From positions 186,001 through 250,000 of the forward strand of contig CAZBRD010000005.1 of NCBI GenBank assembly GCA_964494205.1: a stretch of 64,000 bases of DNA, given 5' to 3'. The position numbers and the translations under genes are program-made. The notes beneath the pieces are model-generated. The model saw only the letters and a program-made list of their open reading frames with translations. It made no database searches and had not been told where the DNA came from. Below are positions 55,931 to 64,000 of the stretch, one piece after another; the stretch's first letter is position 1; the number at the start of each line of letters is the position of its first letter. The stretch is from JBBTCX01 sp964494205. GTDB taxonomy: Bacteria; Planctomycetota; Phycisphaerae; UBA1845.

Positions 55931-56429
55931 GGAAATGATCCTCCAATTAGAACACTCTGTGGGAGCCCCGTTTACGAAGCACCCGCTTCACACACGACGC
56001 GAAAAGTTGAACTCAAGAAACTTCGAAGCACGAAAAGCGTAACGACTATGAAACATGTGCTCCGAATTCTCCGACCTGAAAGGGGAACGTAGCAAATGCT
56101 ACATATGCTGACAAGGAAATTCCGGCTTACATCCTGTTGTGCACATGCATTAGTGGACTTTCCTTTGGGATCACCTCAATCGACGGGCAAGAAAACAACT
56201 TCCGCTTGAGAAATGTTTGTTGGTAAGCGCATGAATTGCGCATGAGGATTGCAGGGAGTGTGCCAATGCTCTGTGAGCAGTGCCTTTCTGAGGTACGTTA
56301 GATTCAATAACTTTATCTAATCAAGGCTCTACACCGTTCGCGTTGATTCAACCCATTTGAGCCAACTGACGTGCTTGGCGTTCCGATGATAACTAGCGTA
56401 TAACCGGCCACGAAGTAGAGGATTGAAAC
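55931..56429. other. Intergenic gap, nothing recognised
   Basis: 499 bases between divergent genes: the metalloprotease on the minus strand and the carrier protein on the plus strand. It must hold both promoters. I see no ORF I can support and no clear repeat. Confidence 0.45.
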
Positions 56430-56696
56430 ATGAGCGAAACGAGCGTCATCAGCGGAGCAGTTAAGTCATTTGTCCTAAGCGAGTTCCTTCCCGGCGAGGA
56501 CCCAGCCGATCTGACCGACTCGACTCCCCTCGTCACCTCTGGCATTCTCGATTCAATCGCTACTTTGAAGCTCGTCACGTTTCTTGAGGAAACCTACGAC
56601 ATCGCGATCCAACCGCATGAAATCGATGCCGAGAACCTGAATACCCTCAGTTTGATACAGAACCTGGTTTCATCGAAACTGGCGAAAAATCGATAA
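56430..56696 (+). CDS. Acyl/peptidyl carrier protein, PltL-like
   Basis: An 88-aa carrier protein. The phosphopantetheine site is Ser42 in SGILDSIATLKLV. It resembles the type of stand-alone peptidyl carrier used with proline-activating adenylation enzymes (PltL, about 88 aa), with the LLTSGILDS-type lead-in. AGAGG is 9 bases before the ATG. The next gene encodes an adenylation enzyme and the one after a dehydrogenase; the three are read in the same direction with small gaps, supporting one pathway. A general fatty-acid ACP is less likely because the flanking sequence differs. Confidence 0.88.
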   Translation: MSETSVISGAVKSFVLSEFLPGEDPADLTDSTPLVTSGILDSIATLKLVTFLEETYDIAIQPHEIDAENLNTLSLIQNLVSSKLAKNR

Positions 56697-56764
56697 CAAC
56701 ATCCGTCGGGGAAGGGCTTTGTCGTTCTGCTGATCGTCAATAACTCGAAGAGGCCCGCCACAAC

Positions 56765-58345
56765 ATGAACCTTCACAAATACCTGGAAACCACTGCGCGA
56801 GCTCACCCAGAGAAACTGGCGGTGCGCGATCCACGCGGTTCAACAATCACTTACCGCGTTCTGGATAAGCTCACGAATGATCTCAGGAACTATCTCGTAG
56901 CAAACGGTGTCGCGCCGTCCGACCGCGTGGGTTTCTATCTCCCGAAGTCCATCGCTTCCGTTGCTTCGATCTTTGGAATTCTCAAAACAGGTGCGGCCTA
57001 TGTCCCGGTGGACCCCTCGGCACCCGCGTCGCGAAACGCGTTCATCTTCAGCGACTGCACGGTCAAAGTCGTCATTGTGGAAAAACGCTATGAGCCGTCG
57101 CTACGTCAGGAACTCAAGAATCTCGGCGCAAACCCGCACTTTCTCATCGTCGATCTCAAAAACGGCGACCTTGAAGCTGCTCTGGCAAACGCGCAACAAT
57201 CAGCCCGCGAAGCGAAGACCCAATATCCCGAAAAGGACTCACTCGCCTATATCCTGTACACCTCCGGCTCAACCGGAAAACCCAAGGGTGTCATGCTCTC
57301 GCACGAAAACGCCGTGAGCTTTGTCGATTGGTGCTCGGAAGTTTTCGAACCAACACCAGCCGATGTTTTCTCGTCACACGCGCCGTTCCATTTTGATCTC
57401 TCGATCCTCGACATCTACGTGCCCATCAAACACGGCGGAACGCTCGTTCTCATTCCCGAAGAAATCGGCCGCGAACCAACCGGTCTCGCCTCATTGATGG
57501 CCAACGAAAACATCACCATTTGGTATTCCGCCCCGTCCATCCTCAGCATGATGGCACAATACGGCGGCATGGATAAGCTCGACTATTCAAAGGTTCGCAT
57601 GGTTCTTTTCGCCGGCGAAGTGTTCCCGATCGTTCACCTTCGTCGCCTGAAGAATCTGCTCCCACACCCGCGTTACTTCAACCTGTACGGCCCAACCGAA
57701 ACGAACGTCTGCACCTTCTTTGAGGTGCCGCGAAAGATCGAAGACGATCGAACCGAACCTTACCCCATTGGCAAAGTCTGCTCGCATCTGCGCGCCCGCG
57801 TGACCGACGACGACGGCAAAGAAATCAAAAAAGGCGGCGAGGGCGAGCTTTGCATCGCGGGTCCATCCGTCCTGCAAGGTTATTGGAACAAACCCGAGTG
57901 GACGCAGAAGGCGTTTCTCGCGCGACCGACTGACGAGCGCTGGTACAAAACTGGCGACCTCGTCATCGAGGAACCCAATGGCGATTACAAATTCCTAGGC
58001 CGCAAAGACCGCATGGTGAAGAAACGCGGCTATCGCATCGAGCTTGGTGAGATCGAAGCCTGCCTCTATCGCCATGCAGACATCCACGAAGCAGCCGTCG
58101 TTGCTATCCCTGACGAAGAATCCGGGCTTCGCATCATCGCGCATCTCTCCACGAAAAACGGCGTGAAATTATCGGGCATCGCCATGAAGCAATTTTGCTC
58201 GCAGCACATCCCCGTCTATATGGTGCCCGATGCGTTCACTTTTCATCCATCCTTGCCCAAGACTTCGACCGACAAGATCGATTATCAATCGTTGAAACAG
58301 TCAGCAAAACCGACAGAAGCAAAACCAGTCGCCACCGGTGCATGA
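56765..58345 (+). CDS. Stand-alone adenylation enzyme, predicted L-prolyl-AMP ligase
   Basis: A 526-aa ANL-family enzyme. A3 is YTSGSTGKPKG (165-175), A4/A5 region FHFDLSILDIY (208-218), A5 NLYGPTETNVC (306-316), A8 GRKDRMVKKRGYRIELGEIE, A10 Lys at 504. Aligning to GrsA positions 235, 236, 239, 278, 299, 301, 322, 330, 331 and 517 gives D211, L212, L215, Y254, L281, A283, L307, V315, C316, K504, i.e. DLLYLALVCK. From memory this is the code of PltF/RedM/CouN4-type L-proline enzymes. The code and alignment were made by hand and should be confirmed. It activates the amino acid and loads the carrier protein encoded 68 bases upstream. A DltA-like D-alanine ligase is the alternative. Confidence 0.9.
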   Translation: MNLHKYLETTARAHPEKLAVRDPRGSTITYRVLDKLTNDLRNYLVANGVAPSDRVGFYLPKSIASVASIFGILKTGAAYVPVDPSAPASRNAFIFSDCTVKVVIVEKRYEPSLRQELKNLGANPHFLIVDLKNGDLEAALANAQQSAREAKTQYPEKDSLAYILYTSGSTGKPKGVMLSHENAVSFVDWCSEVFEPTPADVFSSHAPFHFDLSILDIYVPIKHGGTLVLIPEEIGREPTGLASLMANENITIWYSAPSILSMMAQYGGMDKLDYSKVRMVLFAGEVFPIVHLRRLKNLLPHPRYFNLYGPTETNVCTFFEVPRKIEDDRTEPYPIGKVCSHLRARVTDDDGKEIKKGGEGELCIAGPSVLQGYWNKPEWTQKAFLARPTDERWYKTGDLVIEEPNGDYKFLGRKDRMVKKRGYRIELGEIEACLYRHADIHEAAVVAIPDEESGLRIIAHLSTKNGVKLSGIAMKQFCSQHIPVYMVPDAFTFHPSLPKTSTDKIDYQSLKQSAKPTEAKPVATGA

Positions 58346-59490
58346 TGGACTTTTCCTGGTCACCAGAACAGAAACAATTTCGCCAGCAAATCGCTGAGTT
58401 TGCCAAACGCGAGCTCAACGAAGGACTCATCGAGCGCGACCACGCCGGCGTCTTCAACAAAGCCGGCTGGAAAAAATGCGCCGACATGGGCATCCACGGT
58501 CTGCCCATCCCCGAGCAATACGGCGGCTCCGGTCTCGATGCACTGACCACAGTCGGAGTTCTCGAAAGCCTCGGCTACGGCTGCAAGGACAACGGCCTCG
58601 TGTTTTCGATCAATGCCCACATGTGGACGCTCGAAATCCCGCTCCTCTCCTTCGGCACCGAGGAACAAAAAAAACGCTATCTCCCCGGCCTGTGCAACGG
58701 CGACATCATCGGCGGCAACGCCATGTCCGAACCCGGCTCCGGCTCCGACGCTTATTCACTCGCAACAACGGCTGAACTTCGCGGCGATTTCTACATCCTC
58801 AACGGCAGCAAGATATTCGTCACCAATGGCAGCGTCGCAGATCTCGTCCTCGTCTTCGCAACCATTGATCCCAAGCTCGGCCCCAACGGCGTCACAGCAT
58901 TTTTGGTCGAAAAGAATTTCCCCGGCTTCAGCGTCGCGCGGTCAGTCGAAAAAATGGGCCTGCGAACTTCACCGATGGCCGAGCTCTTCTTCGAGAACTG
59001 CAAGGTTCCCGTTTCCAACCGCTTGGGCAAAGAAGGCGCGGGCAAAAGTTTGTTCACCGACTCGATGACATGGGAACGTGGCTGCATTCTCGCCGGCGCA
59101 GTCGGCGCGATGGAGCGCCTCTTCGAGCAGTGCGTCCGCTACGCCCGCGAACGCAAACAATTCGGCCAATCGATCGGCAAAAACCAATTAGTCTCGACAA
59201 AACTCGTTGACATGAAAATGCGTCTGGAGAGCGCACGCTCGATGCTCTACAAAACCGCGTGGCTGAAAGACAAGGGCCGCAACGTCTTCATGGAAGCAGC
59301 GATGGCAAAGTTGTGCATCAGCGAAAACTGGTGCCAGTGTGCCCAGGACGCGATACAAATACACGGCGGCTACGGCTTTATGAAAGAGTTCGAGGTCGAA
59401 CGTGAACTCCGCGACGCCACCGGCGGCAAGCTGTATTCAGGTACTTCTGAAATCCAACGCGTGCTTATCGCATCACTGCTTGGACTTTGA
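58342..59490 (+). CDS. Acyl-CoA-dehydrogenase-type enzyme, PltE-like
   Basis: A flavoenzyme of 382 aa whose ATG overlaps the stop of the adenylation gene by 4 bases (ATGA), so translation is coupled. The sequence has the acyl-CoA dehydrogenase folds, with CKDNGLVFSINAHMW and IGGNAMSEPGSGSDAYSL, which resemble PltE. The Glu of the usual YEGT motif is replaced (LYSGTSEIQ), while TWER carries Glu245 (Glu244 from the second ATG) at the isovaleryl-CoA-dehydrogenase/PltE base position. It probably oxidises prolyl-S-carrier protein to the pyrrolyl thioester. The earlier ORF to 58195 is an out-of-frame extension and is rejected. Confidence 0.9.
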   Translation: MMDFSWSPEQKQFRQQIAEFAKRELNEGLIERDHAGVFNKAGWKKCADMGIHGLPIPEQYGGSGLDALTTVGVLESLGYGCKDNGLVFSINAHMWTLEIPLLSFGTEEQKKRYLPGLCNGDIIGGNAMSEPGSGSDAYSLATTAELRGDFYILNGSKIFVTNGSVADLVLVFATIDPKLGPNGVTAFLVEKNFPGFSVARSVEKMGLRTSPMAELFFENCKVPVSNRLGKEGAGKSLFTDSMTWERGCILAGAVGAMERLFEQCVRYARERKQFGQSIGKNQLVSTKLVDMKMRLESARSMLYKTAWLKDKGRNVFMEAAMAKLCISENWCQCAQDAIQIHGGYGFMKEFEVERELRDATGGKLYSGTSEIQRVLIASLLGL

Positions 59491-59498
59491 GCGCGTAG

Positions 59499-59551
59499 CA
59501 ATACCTCCCTCTCCCTCTTAGGGAGAGGGTTGGGGTGAGGGTCTCTTTGGC
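59499..59551. repeat. 53-bp palindromic repeat, copy B
   Basis: Identical to 15041-15093 except one base near the loop. It starts 9 bases after the PltE-like stop. Confidence 0.85.
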
Positions 59552-59557
59552 GCGTGG

Positions 59558-59581
59558 CATGCCCACGCTTTCGTGGGCATG
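59558..59581. repeat. CATGCCCACG hairpin
   Basis: Ten-base stem CATGCCCACG / CGTGGGCATG with loop CTTT, directly after the 53-bp repeat. It could terminate the preceding gene, but no T run follows. Confidence 0.6.
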
Positions 59582-59599
59582 AAGAAGGCAATCGCGTGG

Positions 59600-59625
59600 C
59601 ACGGTCAAGCCGCAGCTTGGCCGTG
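59600..59625. repeat. CACGGTCAAGC hairpin
   Basis: CACGGTCAAGC / GCTTGGCCGTG with loop CGCA and one T-G wobble. It is the third consecutive hairpin element of a different sequence family in this gap. Confidence 0.6.
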
Positions 59626-59697
59626 GCTTGTGTCGCCTGAATTAGACTATGGAATCAGAGCTGGGAGCGCAAGCGACCGGTTTTTCAATCACCAAAC

Positions 59698-60117
59698 ATG
59701 ACGAACCACCAACACAAAACCCGCGTCCTCGTCGGCAAAGCCGGTCTCGACGGCCACGACCGTGGTGCCAAATACGTGGCACGCATCCTCCGCGACGCCG
59801 GCTTCGAAGTCATCTACACCGGCATTCGTCATTCACCTGAGGAAATCGTCGCAACCGCCCTTCAGGAAGACGTGCGCGGCATCGGCCTGTCGATCCTCTC
59901 CGGTGCGCACATCTATCTCTTCGAGCGAACCAGGCAATTGCTCAACGAGAAAGGCGCATCCGACATTGTCCTCTTCGGCGGCGGCACGATCCCATCCGAC
60001 GACATCGCCAAACTCTACGACCTCGGCGTCGCAGCCGTCTTCACTCCCGGCACATCTGCCGAGACAATCGTTCAGACGCTCAATCGACTTTTCGCCGAAT
60101 CCGGTGCGCGCACATGA
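59698..60117 (+). CDS. Methylmalonyl-CoA mutase B12-binding subunit
   Basis: A stand-alone cobalamin-binding domain of 139 aa, the C-terminal part of methylmalonyl-CoA mutase. The cobalt-ligand motif DGHDRG (AGLDGHDRGAKYV) and the following loops GLSILSGAHIYLF and LFGGGTIPSDD are typical. It forms a split enzyme with the catalytic subunit encoded at 61207-62862. The stop overlaps the meaB start by 4 bases (ATGA). Confidence 0.95.
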   Translation: MTNHQHKTRVLVGKAGLDGHDRGAKYVARILRDAGFEVIYTGIRHSPEEIVATALQEDVRGIGLSILSGAHIYLFERTRQLLNEKGASDIVLFGGGTIPSDDIAKLYDLGVAAVFTPGTSAETIVQTLNRLFAESGART

Positions 60118-61206
60118 ACGACGTTCGGCAACTCACTCGCCTCGTCAAAACCGCAACCGGCTCCGAACAAACCCGCGCAGCCGCACGTTTGATGTCGTTC
60201 ATCGCAGACAACCACACTGCAACACCACAGATTCTCGCAGACCTTCACGATTGTCCGCACCCGCGACTCGTGCTCGGCATCACCGGCCCGCCCGGTGCAG
60301 GTAAGTCAACATTGGTTGACGCGATCATCCATGAAATCCGCCGCCGCACTCCGGAACGCAAACTTGGCATCATCGCGGTTGATCCGTCCTCCCCCACCAC
60401 CGGCGGCGCCATCCTCGGCGACCGAATTCGCATGATGCGCCACGCAGCCGACCCGAACGTGTACATCCGCTCACTCGCCTCGCGCGGTCAACTCGGCGGC
60501 CTGACGACGGGAATCGCCGCGACGATTCGCGTGCTTGGCGCGCTCGGAAGCGAAACCGTACTCATAGAAACAGTCGGCGTCGGCCAAAGCGAAGTCGACA
60601 TCAGAAACGCCGTCGACATAGTCGCCATCGTGCTCGCCCCCGGCTTTGGCGACGACATCCAGTTGCATAAAGCCGGCCTCCTCGAAGTCGGAGACATTTT
60701 CATTGTGAACAAGTCTGACACGCCAGGCGCAAAAGAGTTCGCGTCATCGCTTGAATCGATGCTCGAGATCGGTCGCCAAGTAACTGTAAGCCTCGGAGCG
60801 ACGGAACCTACTCCCTCTCCCTCTTGGACGGAGGGCGCCCAAGGCGGTAGCCCGACGGGTCGGGGTGAGGGGCTCTCCCTCGACGCGCGAGCTTCAAAGC
60901 AGGTTCTGCTTACATGTGCTGCTAACGGACAAGGAATCCCTGAATTCATCGATGAACTCACCCGTCGCCAGCAGCTTCACGAAGCTGTATGGGCCGACCA
61001 ACGATCAATAACCGAACGCTCGACCATTCGCCAAGCCATACTCCAGCACGCTCGTCAAATCCTGCAAAACAACTTGCAATCCAACGGCGCGGAAATGTCG
61101 ATGATCGAACAGATTCTCAGCGGCCGGAGGTCGATTGATCAGGCTGCGATGGAACTTCTTGAACGCGCGGCCAGAAACGCGAATGACACGACAAGGCACT
61201 CGAATC

Positions 61207-61214
<8 letters not shown>
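60114..61214 (+). CDS. meaB: MeaB/ArgK GTPase with in-frame repeat insert
   Basis: GTPase that protects and reloads methylmalonyl-CoA mutase with cobalamin. 366 aa. Walker A GPPGAGKST (58-66), ETVGVGQSEVDI (152-163), NKSD (199-202). Residues about 231-258 (EPTPSPSWTEGAQGGSPTGRG and flanks) are unlike any MeaB sequence. They are encoded by a diverged copy of the TCCCTCTCCC...GGGGTGAGGG palindromic element seen at 15041 and 59499. The frame is kept and the C-terminal part is normal, so the insert appears tolerated. It overlaps both neighbours. Confidence 0.95.
60806..60883. repeat. Palindromic repeat inserted in meaB
   Basis: The stretch begins ACCTACTCCCTCTCCCTCTT and ends GGTCGGGGTGAGGGGCTCTC, the two ends of the 53-bp element, with a longer middle part. 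It encodes about 26 extra residues in MeaB. Boundaries are approximate. Confidence 0.6.
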
Positions 61215-62862
<1,648 letters not shown>

Positions 62863-62870
62863 GTTTCATT

Positions 62871-62895
62871 GTAGGGTGGGTTCTCTGAACCCACC
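62871..62895. repeat. GTAGGGTGGG hairpin, copy 2
   Basis: GGTGGGTTC (62875-62883) / GAACCCACC (62887-62895), loop TCT. It shares GTAGGGTGGGT with copy 1 at 24830; the distal stem pairs differ but are complementary. It sits between the mutase and epimerase genes. Confidence 0.65.
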
Positions 62896-62920
62896 TTCTT
62901 GATCAACCGAAAGCACGCTC

Positions 62921-63346
62921 ATGATCAACGCCACTGGAGTCCACCACATCGGCATCGCCGTCCATTCCATCGACGAGCAGCGGCCCTTCTACGAGCAGAC
63001 ACTCGGAGGTCGCTACGAAGGCACAGCCGAAGTCGCCGACCAATCGGTCAAGATCGCATTCTTCGCCTTCGGCCCGCCCGAACATCCGTGCCGCATCGAA
63101 CTACTTGAACCGACCAATCCGAATTCCGCTATCGCGAAGTTTCTCGAAAAACGCGGCCCAGGCCTGCACCACATCGCATTTGCCGTCACCGATATTGCAA
63201 CACGCGTAAACGAACTAAAGGCCAGGGGATTTGCAATGATCGATGAGAATCCAAGGCGTGGAGCCCACGGAAACATGATCGCCTTTCTTCATCCCAAAGG
63301 CACTCACTCCGTGCTCACGGAACTTTGTGAACCTCGCAATCATTAG
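62921..63346 (+). CDS. Methylmalonyl-CoA epimerase
   Basis: A VOC-fold metalloenzyme of 141 aa that interconverts the (R) and (S) forms of methylmalonyl-CoA. The first metal His lies in GVHHIGIAVHSID and the next in the second half-repeat GPGLHHIAFAVTDI, with a Glu in FLHPKGTHSVLTELCE. Length and motif fit methylmalonyl-CoA epimerase. It lies 58 bases after the mutase gene, with a hairpin repeat between them, and completes the propionyl-CoA/succinyl-CoA module. Propionyl-CoA carboxylase is not in the window. Confidence 0.93.
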   Translation: MINATGVHHIGIAVHSIDEQRPFYEQTLGGRYEGTAEVADQSVKIAFFAFGPPEHPCRIELLEPTNPNSAIAKFLEKRGPGLHHIAFAVTDIATRVNELKARGFAMIDENPRRGAHGNMIAFLHPKGTHSVLTELCEPRNH

Positions 63347-63351
63347 AGCGA

Positions 63352-63402
63352 AAGTTGTGTCCCAAAAACGATTGAGTTTCAATGCAACTTTGGACACAGC
63401 TT
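63352..63402 (+). terminator. Possible terminator of epimerase gene
   Basis: AAGTTGTGTCC (63352-63362) pairs with GGACACAGCTT (63392-63402), one wobble, with an inner ATTGA / TCAAT pairing. There is no T run, so it is weak. Confidence 0.4.
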
Positions 63403-63462
63403 GCGATTGGTGGGTTCGAACGGAAATCGCGAGGAGGTCCGATTCGAACGTAAAAAGGAGAA

Positions 63463-63488
63463 CGGGATCGACACCCCCGTCGATCCCG
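63463..63488 (-). terminator. Terminator of the PEP-CTERM gene
   Basis: CGGGATCGAC / GTCGATCCCG ten-base stem. On the minus strand it is followed by TTCTCCTTTTTACG. It ends the PEP-CTERM gene that stops at 63545. Confidence 0.8.
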
Positions 63489-63544
63489 ATCCGTTAACAC
63501 AGCTTACGTTCTATTCGAATCTCGCCGAAAAACTCCGGCAAGCC

Positions 63545-64000
63545 TTAGGCTAGTTTCCTTCTTACAAAACCGAGCAACCCGAGGCCGACTCCACAGAGCA
63601 CAACCGCATTCGGCACTGGAATCTGCGACGAAAACAACGCCACGTTATCAAACCAAAGGTTGCCCTTATTAAGCGTTGCCCCCGGTCCAAAGAACCGAAA
63701 CTCAACAGTTTGATTCGGATCGACGGTCAAGTCGTTCAGATCCCACACCACGTTTCCAGTCCAAACGTCATCATGTAGATATTGCAGACTTCCACCAAGG
63801 GCAGTTCCCTGAGCCAAGTCAAAGAAGGTAGCTGACTGGAATGTCTGGAACCCGTCGGTACTGACCTGTATGAGACCCGACGTTGGCCCGAAGCGAGTTC
63901 GGCCGAAATCAAACGTCAGCGAATCGAGTTCAACCTCAAAGCCATCATGCGCGGTAAACGAAAACGCCGTATACGGAGCCCCCGTAATCGCGTTAATTCG
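63545..64000 (-). CDS. PEP-CTERM protein, 5' end outside window
   Basis: The C-terminal 151 residues of an exported protein. The frame is open to the window edge: upstream of the first internal TTG (63817), codons continue through GAPYTAFSFTAHDGFEVELD to position 64000, so the apparent start is not real. The end has the sorting signal: PVPNAVVLCGVGLGLLGF with a basic tail (VRRKLA). The body is beta-rich (FDFGRTRFGPTSGLIQVST). The exosortase is not in the window. The terminator lies at 63463-63488. Confidence 0.85.
   Translation of the reverse strand, partial: RINAITGAPYTAFSFTAHDGFEVELDSLTFDFGRTRFGPTSGLIQVSTDGFQTFQSATFFDLAQGTALGGSLQYLHDDVWTGNVVWDLNDLTVDPNQTVEFRFFGPGATLNKGNLWFDNVALFSSQIPVPNAVVLCGVGLGLLGFVRRKLA

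Overview
The window reads as chromosome of a Gram-negative bacterium, most likely a member of the Planctomycetota. This placement is an inference. It rests on PEP-CTERM proteins together with planctomycete-style exported proteins carrying dockerin-like ends, on the DUF1570, DUF4139 and DUF4953 families, on a KdsC homologue implying an LPS-type outer membrane, and on moderate-to-high GC coding DNA rich in small hairpin repeats. There is no rRNA, CRISPR array, prophage or insertion sequence. One tRNA (Val) and one TPP riboswitch are present.

Layout. 1-4.4 kb: end of a zinc-ribbon membrane protein, serS, an exported DUF4139 protein and a small unknown gene. 4.4-15 kb: a minus-strand envelope cluster of three SPFH (HflK/HflC-like) proteins, an ABC-2 exporter and a membrane-anchored helical protein, with a second related ABC-2 permease divergent from it. 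15.2-18.5 kb: an MsbA-like exporter with a PDZ-like insert, and a glycosyltransferase. 18.6-20.4 kb: a tandem pair of exported paralogues. 20.7-22.9 kb: TPP riboswitch and thiC. 23-34.5 kb: exported FG-GAP/dockerin protein, DUF1570 peptidase, NhaD-like antiporter, DUF4202 protein, pseudo-receiver, orphan MalK-type ATPase, FAD reductase, pdxJ, dapA and unknown membrane genes. 34.5-40.7 kb: large DUF4953 metalloprotease, collagen-like protein and PEP-CTERM protein. 40.9-46.2 kb: tRNA-Val, an exported toroid protein, and kdsC followed by a giant LptA/LptC-like protein. 46.3-56 kb: uvrB, a cyclophilin-FKBP fusion, queD, a Cys-rich repeat protein, a GT2 glycosyltransferase, a coiled-coil exported protein and a pappalysin-like metalloprotease with a P domain. 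56.4-63.4 kb: carrier protein, stand-alone adenylation enzyme and acyl-CoA-dehydrogenase-like enzyme, then B12-binding mutase subunit, meaB, mutase catalytic subunit and epimerase. The window ends inside a PEP-CTERM gene.

The most notable system is the carrier protein / adenylation / dehydrogenase trio at 56.4-59.5 kb. The ten specificity residues of the adenylation enzyme, aligned by hand, read DLLYLALVCK. I recall this as the code of PltF/RedM-type L-prolyl-AMP ligases. The dehydrogenase resembles PltE and carries the Trp-Glu-Arg base position used in that clade. Together they would convert L-proline to pyrrolyl-2-carboxyl-S-carrier protein. No polyketide synthase or halogenase is visible, and the trio lies next to a split methylmalonyl-CoA mutase module.

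A second theme is repeats. Five hairpins share the core GAGAATCC-N-TTCTC with covarying outer stems; three of them sit between the TPP aptamer and thiC. A 53-bp palindromic element occurs twice almost identically. A diverged relative of it appears to be inserted in frame inside meaB.
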